Part shown: piece after piece, positions 36,188 to 44,119 of the stretch
How the letters are laid out: each line of letters begins with the position of its first letter
How positions within the stretch are numbered: position 1 is the stretch's first letter
Source of the DNA: CADEED01 sp035286365
GTDB taxonomy: Bacteria; Pseudomonadota; Gammaproteobacteria; Steroidobacterales; Steroidobacteraceae
Assembly: GCA_035286365.1 (NCBI GenBank)
Contig: DATHJZ010000069.1
Location: 1 to 64,000, forward strand
Length of the DNA stretch: 64,000 bases
Direction: 5' to 3'
Program-made: the position numbers and the translations under genes
The notes under the pieces: model-generated
Databases searched by the model: none
Told to the model about the DNA's origin: nothing
The model's input: the letters and a program-made list of their open reading frames with translations, nothing else

Positions 36188-36850
36188 TCAGCCTCGCGGT
36201 GGCGCGCTGGCTGCCGCGTCGCCGGGAGTCGCGATAGGCGGCGGTGCCGATGCTGGTTGGCCGGCTCCGCCCGTATTCGGCGGCGGTGAATCGTTCGGCA
36301 TTGGCGGCGAACTTTCGGGCGGCGGCGCAGCAGGAGGAGCGGCATTGCCGGGCGGCGGTGTCGGCGGCGGGAGGGCGTTTCCCGGCGCCGTGTTCGGAGC
36401 CGGCGCGGTCTGCGGCGGCGTCGCTGGCACCGCTTGTTCTGGCACCGTCGGCGGCGCGGCCGCTGCCACGCTTTGCACCACGACTCGCAGATTCTCGACG
36501 TCGGAGTCCAGCAGCTCGAGTGAGAAGTTAGGCTTGCCGCGCGGATCGGTCACCAGCACGTTGGCACCCTCGCCGAGCTGCACGTTGAATTGATCGCGAC
36601 GCAGTTGGGCGCTCAGGGCCTGGCGGATGTCGCGCGCCACCCCAATGTCGTTGGTACCCGTGTGCACGGTCACGGTGACTTCGACCGGGTCGCTGCCGTC
36701 CCCTGGCGTCATGCGGAACACCAATTCACCGGTCGACGCGGCGCTGCCGCTCGGTGCAATGTTCCAGGCGCCAGACAGCGGAGTATTGTTGGCCGCGATG
36801 GCGCCAGCGCACAGTGTGAGTGCGGCGACCAGGGCGTAGGCGCGTTTCAT
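36188..36850 (-). CDS. Exported protein with Pro-rich tail (paralogue of next gene)
   Basis: 220 residues with a signal peptide (ALTLCAGAIA|ANNTP). The folded part (about 20-130) shares its pattern with the protein encoded 57 bases upstream: W.I..G, FR.TP..G...V.V.V.....N..A.D.R.A..A.L....F.V....GA.ILV.D..G.P.F.LELLDS.V.N. The remainder (about 135-220) is an Ala/Pro/Gly-rich disordered tail. Function unknown. GGAG lies six bases before the ATG. The two genes form a tandem duplication in one transcription unit. Confidence 0.7.
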   Translation of the reverse strand: MKRAYALVAALTLCAGAIAANNTPLSGAWNIAPSGSAASTGELVFRMTPGDGSDPVEVTVTVHTGTNDIGVARDIRQALSAQLRRDQFNVQLGEGANVLVTDPRGKPNFSLELLDSDVENLRVVVQSVAAAAPPTVPEQAVPATPPQTAPAPNTAPGNALPPPTPPPGNAAPPAAPPPESSPPMPNDSPPPNTGGAGQPASAPPPIATPGDAAASAPPRG

Positions 36851-36907
36851 GGGAACTCCGGCCGGCGAGCGCCCCGGCGGATTCCGGGGCGCATGTTTGT
36901 AGACGAA

Positions 36908-37306
36908 CTATTCGCCTTCGATCTTGATGCTGACGTTCTGCACGTTCGAATCGAGCAACTCGAGCGCGAAGTCCGGCTGACCTTCCTTCTTCTTGATGAG
37001 GATGTCCTCTCCATCGTCCACTTCGACGCTGAAGCGCTTGGGGTCCAGTTTGGCGGCGAACGCGTCGCGCACGTCCTTGGCCACGTTGTTCTCTGCGCGG
37101 CCGCTGCGAATGCTGACGGTGACGTCGGTGGGCTCGCCCTGGCGCGGAGTCACGCGGAATTGAATGTCCCCCGTCTTGAGGGCCTGGCCATCGAGCTCGA
37201 TGCGCCACTTATTGGCGGTCGGCGCGGCATCGGCGAACGCGATGGCTGCCAGCAGCAGCGACGAAACGATCGCCGTCGAAATTGCACCCAGTTTCATGAA
37301 CCGCAC
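36908..37306 (-). CDS. Small exported protein of unknown function
   Basis: 132 residues with a signal peptide (LLAAIAFADA|APTANK). Mature domain of about 110 residues is predicted mostly beta, with FRVTPRQGEPTDVTVSIRSG, KDVRDAFAAKL and FALELLDSNVQNVSIKIEGE. The same pattern recurs in the next gene downstream, which adds a Pro-rich tail. AGGAG lies eight bases before the ATG. I do not recognise the family. Confidence 0.7.
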   Translation of the reverse strand: MRFMKLGAISTAIVSSLLLAAIAFADAAPTANKWRIELDGQALKTGDIQFRVTPRQGEPTDVTVSIRSGRAENNVAKDVRDAFAAKLDPKRFSVEVDDGEDILIKKKEGQPDFALELLDSNVQNVSIKIEGE

Positions 37307-37553
37307 TCCTGGAATTGGTTGGTGACGCGATTGTCAGGCGCGGTGGCCGGCGCGCATGCAGGACGTTCTGACCTCTGCGCGTAAGACCCGCGCCCGCAAG
37401 AAGTGGCCGGTCTCCCCACCGCCGTGTCCGACGGCGGCCAGAACGTACCGCTCGCGTGACGACGTTCTCAGTCCGGCCCGCGTACCTGTAGCAAAACCCT
37501 GACGCGCCGTTATTGCGGTGTTGGAGATGGGCGTTGGAGAGGGAGCGAGTGCG

Positions 37554-38834
37554 ATGTCGAAACGACCGGAGAACGAGATTGACGGCGGCAGCACCCGCAT
37601 TCGGCTGAGCGCGGAACTGCAGGCCGCCCGCTCCGCGCGGCACGACCTGGCGACTGCGCTGGCGCATGAGCGCACGCTGCTGCGCACGATGATCGATCTC
37701 ATCCCGGCATTCATCTACGCCAAGGACACCGAGAGCCGCTTCGTCGCAATCAATGCGCACCTGGCCCGTACGATGGGGACCACTTCGTCCGAGGCTTTGG
37801 GAAAGACCGATTTCGATTTCTTTCCGCGCGAGCTCGCGGAGAAATTCTTCAATGACGAGCAGGCGCTCATCAAGTCAGGAACGGCGATCCTCGAATTGGA
37901 AGAACCGGGACTCGACAAGGTGACCGGCGAAGAACGCATCGTGGTCACGTCCAAGGTACCGCTGCGCGATGAAAACGGCATGGTGATCGGCATCATCGGC
38001 TTAGGGTTCGACATCACCGAACGCAAGCGCGCGGAGCAACGCCTGGCAGCCGGCGAGCGGCTCGAATCCATCGGCCGCCTGGCCGCCGGCGTCGCGCACG
38101 AGATCAACACGCCTATCCAGTACCTCAACGACAGCGTGTTCTTCATCCGCGAGGCGATGCAGGACCTGATGGTGCACAACCAGAAGTTGCAGGCCGCCCT
38201 GCCAGCGCAACCCGCGCCCGATGCAGACATCGAGGATCTGAAACAGGAATTGCCGCCCGCGCTCGATCGCGTGGTCGACGGCCTGGGTCGTATCGCCGAG
38301 ATCGTTCGCTCCATGAAGGAGTTCTCGCACGTCGATCAGCGCGAGATGGCGCAGGTGGATCTGAACCGCGCGCTCAACAGCACGCTGGTCATCGCGCGCA
38401 GCGAATACAAGTACGTCGCCGATCTCAAGACCGAGTTCGGCGAGCTGCCGCTCATCACCTGCCACGGCGGGCAGATCAACCAGGTGATTCTCAATCTCGT
38501 GGTGAACGCCGCACACGCGATCGGCGATGCGGTAAAGGGCACCAGCAACAAGGGCCTGATCACCGTGCGGACTTACGTGGACGACACGTTTGCGGTCATC
38601 AGCATCACCGACACCGGCGGCGGTATTCCCGAGGCGATCCAGAAGCGGATCTTCGAGCCGTTCTTCACGACCAAGGAAGTCGGCCGCGGCACGGGCCAGG
38701 GACTATCTATTGCCCACAAGGTGATGAAAGCGCACGGGGGTTCGCTGCATTTCGAGACCGTGGTGGGCAGGGGCACGACGTTCTACGTGCGGCTGCCGGT
38801 CGAGGCGAAGCAAAGCGAAACCGCCGCGGCGTGA
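37554..38834 (+). CDS. PAS-domain sensor histidine kinase
   Basis: 426 residues, no transmembrane segment or signal, so cytoplasmic. Residues 40-158 form a PAS domain (IPAFIYAKDTESRFVAINA, GKTDFDFFP, GIIGLGFDITERK). The kinase core follows: H-box His182 in LAAGVAHEINTPIQYL, N-box NLVVNAAHAI (about 314-323), G1 DTGGGIPE (353-360), F-box FEPFFTTK and G2 GRGTGQGLS. The HEIN H-box is typical of NtrB-like kinases. No response regulator is adjacent, so it is an orphan and its partner is unknown. ATG at 37554 follows GGAGAGGGAG. Confidence 0.93.
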   Translation: MSKRPENEIDGGSTRIRLSAELQAARSARHDLATALAHERTLLRTMIDLIPAFIYAKDTESRFVAINAHLARTMGTTSSEALGKTDFDFFPRELAEKFFNDEQALIKSGTAILELEEPGLDKVTGEERIVVTSKVPLRDENGMVIGIIGLGFDITERKRAEQRLAAGERLESIGRLAAGVAHEINTPIQYLNDSVFFIREAMQDLMVHNQKLQAALPAQPAPDADIEDLKQELPPALDRVVDGLGRIAEIVRSMKEFSHVDQREMAQVDLNRALNSTLVIARSEYKYVADLKTEFGELPLITCHGGQINQVILNLVVNAAHAIGDAVKGTSNKGLITVRTYVDDTFAVISITDTGGGIPEAIQKRIFEPFFTTKEVGRGTGQGLSIAHKVMKAHGGSLHFETVVGRGTTFYVRLPVEAKQSETAAA

Positions 38835-38853
38835 GTGCAGGATCCGCCGAAAA

Positions 38854-38879
38854 ACAAGGCAGTCTCCCGACTGCCTTGT
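38854..38879 (-). terminator. Terminator between the kinase gene and nrdJb
   Basis: ACAAGGCAGTC pairs perfectly with GACTGCCTTGT around a TCCC loop. Read on the minus strand it is followed by a T-run (complement of 38850-38853), about 95 bases after the nrdJb stop. It may act on both convergent transcripts. Confidence 0.7.
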
Positions 38880-38973
38880 AAAGCGCGCATCACTTGTCCC
38901 GCAAGGAGCCGGAAGGCAGGCGGGGAATCCGCCGACGATGCGCGATCCTGGAGTCTGAACCTCCCCTATCTAC

Positions 38974-39726
38974 TCAGCCGCACTTCGAATCGCCGCAATT
39001 CAGGCAGGTCTTGCAGCCGTCCATCATGACGACGGCGGCGGTACTGCACTTGGCGCACAGCTGCGCGCCATCCGGAAAATGCGACTTGGCGAATGCGTCC
39101 GTCTGCTTGGTGCGTTCGACGAACTCTGCTTTTTTCTCGGCAATCAGCTTCTTCTCGTTGTCATCGAGTTCCACCTTCTTGAGCAGACCGATCGTCTGCA
39201 GGTGTTTTTCGATGACATAGCCCAGCTCGGCGATGATCGACGGCATGAACTTGCCGCCCGCCTGCCAGTATCCCCCTCGCGGATCGAAAACGGCCTTGAG
39301 CTCATCGACCAGGAACGTGACATCGCCGCCCTTGCGGAACACGGCGGAGATGATGCGCGTGAGCGCCACGATCCACTGGAAGTGATCCAGGTTCTTCGAA
39401 TTGATGAACACCTCGAACGGCCGGCGCTGCTCGTACGGCGTGTCCTCGTTCAGGATGATGTCGTTGATGGTCACGTACATCGCGTGGTCGGACACCGGCG
39501 TCTTGATCTTGTAGGTGGAGCCCACGAGCATTTCGGGGCGCTGCACCTCTTCGGTCATGCGCACGACCTTCGACGAACGACCCTGACGGTCGTGGGTCAT
39601 CTCGACCGCGGGCTCGAACCTCACCGGCACGACGGGCACGGGCGCGGCGGCAGCCTCGGCGGACTTGTCGTCCGGCTTCTGCACGCGGTACTTGGATATC
39701 TTCTTGTCGATCTTGATGGCGGCCAT
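38974..39726 (-). CDS. nrdJb: Class II ribonucleotide reductase small component NrdJb
   Basis: 250 residues. It corresponds to the C-terminal part of one-piece NrdJ enzymes, separated as in Pseudomonas-type split NrdJ: a TSCPD-like central domain (RPFEVFINSKNLDHFQWIVALTR quoted in part as FEVFINSKN, and GGYWQAGGKFMPSIIAELGY) and a C-terminal zinc-binding segment with CAKC and CKTCLNCGDSKCG. That segment probably relays electrons to the active site. ATG at 39726 follows AGGAG at good spacing; a GTG six bases earlier is the alternative. The gene starts 23 bases after the nrdJa stop. Confidence 0.88.
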   Translation of the reverse strand: MAAIKIDKKISKYRVQKPDDKSAEAAAAPVPVVPVRFEPAVEMTHDRQGRSSKVVRMTEEVQRPEMLVGSTYKIKTPVSDHAMYVTINDIILNEDTPYEQRRPFEVFINSKNLDHFQWIVALTRIISAVFRKGGDVTFLVDELKAVFDPRGGYWQAGGKFMPSIIAELGYVIEKHLQTIGLLKKVELDDNEKKLIAEKKAEFVERTKQTDAFAKSHFPDGAQLCAKCSTAAVVMMDGCKTCLNCGDSKCG

Positions 39727-39749
39727 GTTCACTCCTCGCGCAAGTTCGT

Positions 39750-42700
39750 TCAGAACTTGCCGTAGTAACCTTCCTTGAGTGCGTCGTAGAGATTCGCGGC
39801 GCTGTGCTTCTCGCCGTCGTATTCGATCTCTTCGTCACCTTTCACGGAGATCTCGGACCCGTCTTCGAGCGTGAACACGTAGGTGGTGTTCTTGAGATCC
39901 TCTTCCTTCACGAGCACACCCTGGAATGCCTCGGGGTTGAAGCGGAAGGTGGTGCAGCCCTTCAGATCCTTCTCGTGGGCGTACAGATAGATGTCTTTGA
40001 AGCTCTCGTATTTGTAATCCGTAGGCACGTTCGCAGTCTTGGAAATGGAGCTATCGACCCACCTCTGCGCCGCCGCCTGGATGTCGACATGTTCTCGAGG
40101 CGAGATGTCATCTGCCGTCGTGAAATAATCAGGCAGTTGTTCGGCCGGGTTCGTTGAGTTCGGCATCGCACGCGGATTGATGAGCTCGCGATAGGCGAGA
40201 AGCTCGAATGAGAAGACATCTACTTTCTCCTTGCTCTTCTTGCCGGGGCGGATGACGTTGCGGAAATAGTGATGCGCGAATGAAGGCTCGATGCCGTTCG
40301 ACGCATTGTTGGCGAGCGACAGGGAGATCGTGCCGGTCGGCGCGATCGAGCTGTGGTGCGTGAAGCGCCCGCCGACGTTGGACAGCTGATCCACCAGCCA
40401 TGGCGCGGTTTCGGCGACGCGCTGCATGTAACGGCTGTAACGCGCGTGAAGGATGCGGCCGGGGATGAGGTCGCCGATTTTCCAGCCGTCCTTGCTCATC
40501 TCCGGACGCTTGCGCAGCATCTCGGCGGTGACGGTGAATTCCTCCTTCATGATGGGCGCCGGGCCCTTTTCCTTGGCCAGCTCGAGCGCGGCTTCCCAGC
40601 CGGCAACCGCCATCTCACGCGAGACGTCTTCGGTGAACTTGACGGAATCTTCGGCGCCGTACTTCATGCCAAGGCAGGTGATCGTGCTTCCCAAACCCAG
40701 AAAGCCCATGCCGTGGCGACGCTTGCGCAGGAGTTCCTCGCGCTGCTGCGCAAGCGGCAGGCCATTGATCTCGCAGACGTTGTCGAGCATGCGCGTGAAC
40801 ACTTTCACGACTTCGCGATATTCGTTCCAGTCGAATTCCGCGAAATCGGTGAATGCGTTCTTCACGAAGCGCGTGAGGTTCACGGAGCCCAGCAGGCACG
40901 AGCCGTACGGCGGCAGCGGCTGCTCGCCGCAGTTGTGCGCGTGCAGGCCGTTGGCGTCGAATTCGTTGATGCCGGGAATCTGCACGTCGTACACGTCTTC
41001 GCTGCCATCGATGCGCACGTTGTCGATGGTGGCCACGAAGCGCTCGCGATTGAGCGTGCGTTTGTAACTTCCCAGCAGGCCCGCCAGACGCGCGCGCTTG
41101 ACGGTGTCGTTGAAGCCGATGGTGTCGGAGAACCGCGCCACGTTTTCGCCCGTGACCACGAGGCCCGGCTGCGCACGGTTGCGGTAGATAGTCGAGGCGA
41201 TGCCGAGACGCAGCAGCATGCGCTGCACGCCTTCGAGCATGCTGACATCCGACTGCGCGAGGCGAATCGACACGCCTTTCATCTGCGTGCCCTGCACACT
41301 GCCGTCGGTGTCGAACAGGCCGCGCAGAAAGCCGCGATAGAACTCGCTCGAACCGCGCTCGATGGCCGGGGTCACGGTCTGCCGGCCCGGACGCAGGCCG
41401 AGCTCGCGCGCGAGTTCGGTGATCGCGCCCAATCCCAGGCGAAATTCGCCGCGTCGGCCGACCTCGTGCCAACCCGCGAAATCGCCGGAGTTGTCGCAGC
41501 GGCGCGCGGCATCGAGCGCCGCGGCCATGACGGAATTCGGGCCGCCCACCCCTAAGTCGCTATTGCCGACCGCGGGCCGCGCCCACACCGACAATTGCGC
41601 GCCGGACTCGCTGACGGTGCCGTCACCGACCAGCAGGCCCATCAAGTAGCCCTCGTTGCGGCCCAACTCTTTCGCGCCCGATTCATTCGAAGCAGTCGCG
41701 CCGACCCACCCGGCTGCGCGGCGGTGATCGTGCAGCAGCACCTTGTCGCCCGTGGCGAGGTCGCCGGCGGCGCACCACTCGGTGGCCATGCGCCAGCGCG
41801 TGAGCGTCGAGATGCGGCGGACTTTGTGATCAGCCGTGAGGCGCAGCGAATACCCTTCGCTGGTCGTCAGGTTCACGAGCGGCTTGAGCGCCGTGCGGAA
41901 GAAGCCTTCCGGCGCGCTGGCATGATCCACGCCGTCGACGCGCGCGTTGAACTGCTTGCCGATCAACTCGGCGACCTGGCGCGGGCCCTCGCTCGTCTGC
42001 ACCCAGGTGTCCGCGGTGACGCAGGGGTTGGTCGCGCGAATGTTCTCGCACCACCAGTTGTTGTTCATCTCATTGACGCGGTCGATGAGGATGAAGCCCG
42101 GCTCCGCGAAATCGTACGTGGACGTCATGATGACGTCCCACATGCGGCGCGCGGGCAGTGTCTTGTAGATCTTGCAGCACACCAGGCCGTCTTCGCGGGT
42201 GACGTAATTCTTGGTGATGGGCCACTCGCGCCACACGAATTTAGTCGCATCGTCGAGCTGGTGCTCGGCCGGATCGTATTCCTTGGTGAGCAGCGGGAAG
42301 GCGAGATTCCAGTCCTTGTCCTGACGCACCGCATGCATGAATTCGTCGGTGATCAGCAGCGACAGGTTGAACTGGCGCAGGCGGCCGGCCTCGCGCTTCG
42401 CGCGGATGAATTCCATTGCGTCGGGATGGCCGACATCGAACGTGCCCATCTGCGCACCGCGACGGCCACCGGCCGATGACACGGTGAAACACATCTTGTC
42501 GTAGATATCCATGAACGAGAGCGGGCCCGAGGTGTAGGCACCCGCGCCGGAGACATACGCGCCGCGCGGACGCAGCGTCGAGAATTCGTAGCCGATGCCG
42601 CAGCCCGCTTTGAGCGTGAGCCCGGCCTCGTGCACCTTGTTCAGGATGTCGTCCATCGAGTCGCCGATGATTCCCGACACGGTGCAGTTGATGGTGGAGG

Positions 42701-42989
42701 TGGCCGGCTTGTGCTCGAGCGCGCCGGCATTGCTGGTGACCCGGCCGGCCGGAATGGCGCCGCGGCGCAGTGCCCAGACGAAACGCTCGTACCACAGATC
42801 GCGCACGGGTTCGGTCTCCACGTCGGCCAACGCACGCGCGACACGCTTGTAGGTGTCGTCCATGGTTTTGTCGATGGGAGTGCCGTCTTTGGCGGACAAG
42901 CGATATTTCTTGTCCCAGATGTCGAGCGACGCTTCCTGGAAAGGAATGGCATCGACGTCTTTGTGCTCGAGCTTGACCACGCTATTCAT
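39750..42989 (-). CDS. nrdJa: Adenosylcobalamin-dependent ribonucleotide reductase NrdJa, containing an intein
   Basis: 1079 residues as translated; 715 after splicing, a normal NrdJa length. Class II reductases make deoxyribonucleotides with an adenosylcobalamin-generated thiyl radical and work with or without oxygen. Extein landmarks are PAGRVTSNAG, STINCTVSG, GRRGAQMGTFDVGHPD, the split NP|CGEQPLPPYGSC active site, and GRFTHHSSIAPTGTISL. An intein (residues 323-686) interrupts it exactly before the catalytic Cys of NPCGEQ. ATG at 42989 begins MNSVVKLEH; the frame stays open upstream without homology. The gene is first in an operon with nrdJb, and two NrdR-like boxes lie upstream. Confidence 0.93.
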   Translation of the reverse strand: MNSVVKLEHKDVDAIPFQEASLDIWDKKYRLSAKDGTPIDKTMDDTYKRVARALADVETEPVRDLWYERFVWALRRGAIPAGRVTSNAGALEHKPATSTINCTVSGIIGDSMDDILNKVHEAGLTLKAGCGIGYEFSTLRPRGAYVSGAGAYTSGPLSFMDIYDKMCFTVSSAGGRRGAQMGTFDVGHPDAMEFIRAKREAGRLRQFNLSLLITDEFMHAVRQDKDWNLAFPLLTKEYDPAEHQLDDATKFVWREWPITKNYVTREDGLVCCKIYKTLPARRMWDVIMTSTYDFAEPGFILIDRVNEMNNNWWCENIRATNPCVTADTWVQTSEGPRQVAELIGKQFNARVDGVDHASAPEGFFRTALKPLVNLTTSEGYSLRLTADHKVRRISTLTRWRMATEWCAAGDLATGDKVLLHDHRRAAGWVGATASNESGAKELGRNEGYLMGLLVGDGTVSESGAQLSVWARPAVGNSDLGVGGPNSVMAAALDAARRCDNSGDFAGWHEVGRRGEFRLGLGAITELARELGLRPGRQTVTPAIERGSSEFYRGFLRGLFDTDGSVQGTQMKGVSIRLAQSDVSMLEGVQRMLLRLGIASTIYRNRAQPGLVVTGENVARFSDTIGFNDTVKRARLAGLLGSYKRTLNRERFVATIDNVRIDGSEDVYDVQIPGINEFDANGLHAHNCGEQPLPPYGSCLLGSVNLTRFVKNAFTDFAEFDWNEYREVVKVFTRMLDNVCEINGLPLAQQREELLRKRRHGMGFLGLGSTITCLGMKYGAEDSVKFTEDVSREMAVAGWEAALELAKEKGPAPIMKEEFTVTAEMLRKRPEMSKDGWKIGDLIPGRILHARYSRYMQRVAETAPWLVDQLSNVGGRFTHHSSIAPTGTISLSLANNASNGIEPSFAHHYFRNVIRPGKKSKEKVDVFSFELLAYRELINPRAMPNSTNPAEQLPDYFTTADDISPREHVDIQAAAQRWVDSSISKTANVPTDYKYESFKDIYLYAHEKDLKGCTTFRFNPEAFQGVLVKEEDLKNTTYVFTLEDGSEISVKGDEEIEYDGEKHSAANLYDALKEGYYGKF
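40932..42023 (-). mobile_element. Intein with LAGLIDADG homing endonuclease in nrdJa
   Basis: 364 codons in frame within nrdJa. The first residue is Cys (CVTADTWVQT, block A), block B is RLTADHKVRR with Thr63 and His66, and the C-terminus is VYDVQIPGINEFDANGLHAHN (block F and G, quoted here in part as NEFDANGLHAHN) followed by Cys as +1 residue. The central endonuclease has two LAGLIDADG-type helices, YLMGLLVGDGTV and FLRGLFDTDGSV, each with its acidic residue (intein positions 134 and 240), so splicing and homing both look intact. Boundaries were checked against codons: TGC at 42023-42021, AAC at 40934-40932, then TGC. Confidence 0.93.
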
Positions 42990-43177
42990 GGATGGGTACC
43001 TGTTCCCCGTAGTTCCGGACCCGTTCTTTCGAACGATATTCTCTGAGTGTCCGAACCGGGAAAAAGCAAAGACCCATACCCCCAGTTCTTGGAGGTTTCG
43101 CGCGTCTTTATGTGTAGCGACTGCTGTCAGACAGCCGCCGTTCCTCTCCCCGGCTCCCCAACCACCAAGATGTCGCG

Positions 43178-43193
43178 ACACAACATCTTGTGT
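43178..43193. promoter_or_regulatory. NrdR-box-like operator (proximal)
   Basis: ACACAACATCTTGTGT is a 16-base palindrome (ACACAA/TTGTGT) close to the NrdR box consensus that represses ribonucleotide reductase genes. It lies 189 bases upstream of the nrdJa start. Confidence 0.55.
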
Positions 43194-43355
43194 TGGGGTC
43201 GGAAGAGTAGAGACGTGAAAACGGCACGTCAAGAAACATCGTTGTCATAATTGGGGTTAGTTATTCTCATGCAATAACAATAGCTTGCAGCGTTTTGTGC
43301 CGCAGGAATCGCCTGTCAACAAGAGACTTTTTGACAGATGCAGGAATCGGGCCCG

Positions 43356-43371
43356 ACACAAGATTTTGTGT
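43356..43371. promoter_or_regulatory. NrdR-box-like operator (distal)
   Basis: ACACAAGATTTTGTGT shares the ACACAA/TTGTGT arms of the proximal box. The two are 178 bases apart centre to centre, close to 17 helical turns; classical NrdR boxes are paired but usually much closer. Confidence 0.5.
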
Positions 43372-43547
43372 CCACCTCCTGCCCACCGTTTACGAACAAC
43401 TCATCCACAGGTTGTTGAAAACGGGCGCGGAGAATCGTTCCAAACAGTGCGATTTCAAGCCACTTGATACGCGATTTACCGGGGCCAAAAAGGGTGCCAT
43501 GCAAAGCCCCGGGATGGTCCCGGTAGTTAGCGAAAGGAGTTTCAGAC

Positions 43548-43967
43548 ATGACTGTTGTGCGTTACGAGCCCTGGGCGCTGTTCAACCGGCTGCATCGCGA
43601 GCTCGATCAGACTTTCGAAACCGCAGCCCGCGACGCGTCCTGGACGCCGGCGGTCGATATCCATGAAGAGGCCGGCCGATTCGTCGTGCGCGCCGATCTG
43701 CCAGGCGTCAAACCCGCGGATATCAATGTGACGGCGGAGAAAGGCGTACTCACCCTGCGCGGTTTACGCAGCATCGAGAAGAAGGAAGTCGACGGCCACT
43801 ACTCGCGTGTCGAGCGCGTGAGCGGCAAGTTCGTGCGGACCTTCACGTTGCCTGAGAACGTCTCGACCGATCAGATCACGGCGCAGTTCAAGGACGGCGT
43901 CCTCGAGCTGGCGATCCCGAAAGTGGCGAAGGTCGAGCCGCGCCGCATCGAGGTTCTCGCGGCCTAG
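43548..43967 (+). CDS. Hsp20/alpha-crystallin small heat shock protein
   Basis: 139 residues. The alpha-crystallin domain spans about 35-130: WTPAVDIHEEAGRFVVRADLPGV at its start (quoted in part as VDIHEE and VRADLPGV), GKFVRTFTLPENV, and the FKDGVLELAIPK motif, ending with a C-terminal PRRIEV tail holding the I-x-V contact. It is an ATP-independent holdase for unfolding proteins. GAAAGGAG lies 11 bases before the ATG, and a CCGGGA/TCCCGG hairpin sits immediately before that site; whether it works as an RNA thermometer is unknown. Followed by a repeat/terminator cluster. Confidence 0.95.
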   Translation: MTVVRYEPWALFNRLHRELDQTFETAARDASWTPAVDIHEEAGRFVVRADLPGVKPADINVTAEKGVLTLRGLRSIEKKEVDGHYSRVERVSGKFVRTFTLPENVSTDQITAQFKDGVLELAIPKVAKVEPRRIEVLAA

Positions 43968-43971
43968 TCGG

Positions 43972-44033
43972 AAATGGGGTCAGGCCCCATTTGCTAGCAA
44001 AAGGGGCCGGACCTGAGAGGGTCTGGCCCTTTT
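43972..44033 (+). terminator. Hairpin pair after hsp20 (REP-like palindrome plus terminator)
   Basis: AAATGGGG and CCCCATTT (43972-43979, 43985-43992) form a perfect hairpin of the GGGGTCAGGCCCC REP type, right after the hsp20 stop. A second hairpin, GGGCCGGACC with GGTCTGGCCC (44004-44013, 44020-44029, one wobble), ends in TTTT and should terminate hsp20 transcription. Confidence 0.65.
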
Positions 44034-44119
44034 GTTTGGGCCCTTCTGTTTGGGTAAGTGACAGGTCCATCATCTGCGCGCCGCCGCGCTCCCGCGGATG
44101 CGGCGAGGGGATGGGTCCA

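Larger units (their letters stand above)
42990..43547. other. Intergenic region between nrdJa and hsp20
   Basis: 558 bases between divergent genes, holding the promoters of both. It includes two NrdR-like palindromes (annotated separately), an AT-rich stretch at 43240-43285 unusual for this genome that probably contains the nrdJ core promoter, a small GCTGT/ACAGC inverted repeat near 43122-43134, and a CCGGGA-TGG-TCCCGG hairpin (43509-43523) just before the hsp20 ribosome binding site. I saw no gene and no cobalamin riboswitch signature. Confidence 0.5.

Noticed and set aside
42990..43232. N-terminal extension of NrdJa
   Set aside because: The frame is open but lacks homology-like sequence and covers one NrdR-like box; ATG at 42989 gives the usual start.
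43376..43537. Classical ROSE RNA thermometer in the hsp20 leader
   Set aside because: A hairpin lies just before the ribosome site, but it does not itself sequester the GGAG and no ROSE-type anti-Shine-Dalgarno was found adjacent.
42990..43547. Cobalamin riboswitch upstream of the B12-dependent reductase
   Set aside because: I could not find a B12-box-like sequence or the expected fold; paired NrdR-like boxes explain regulation better.
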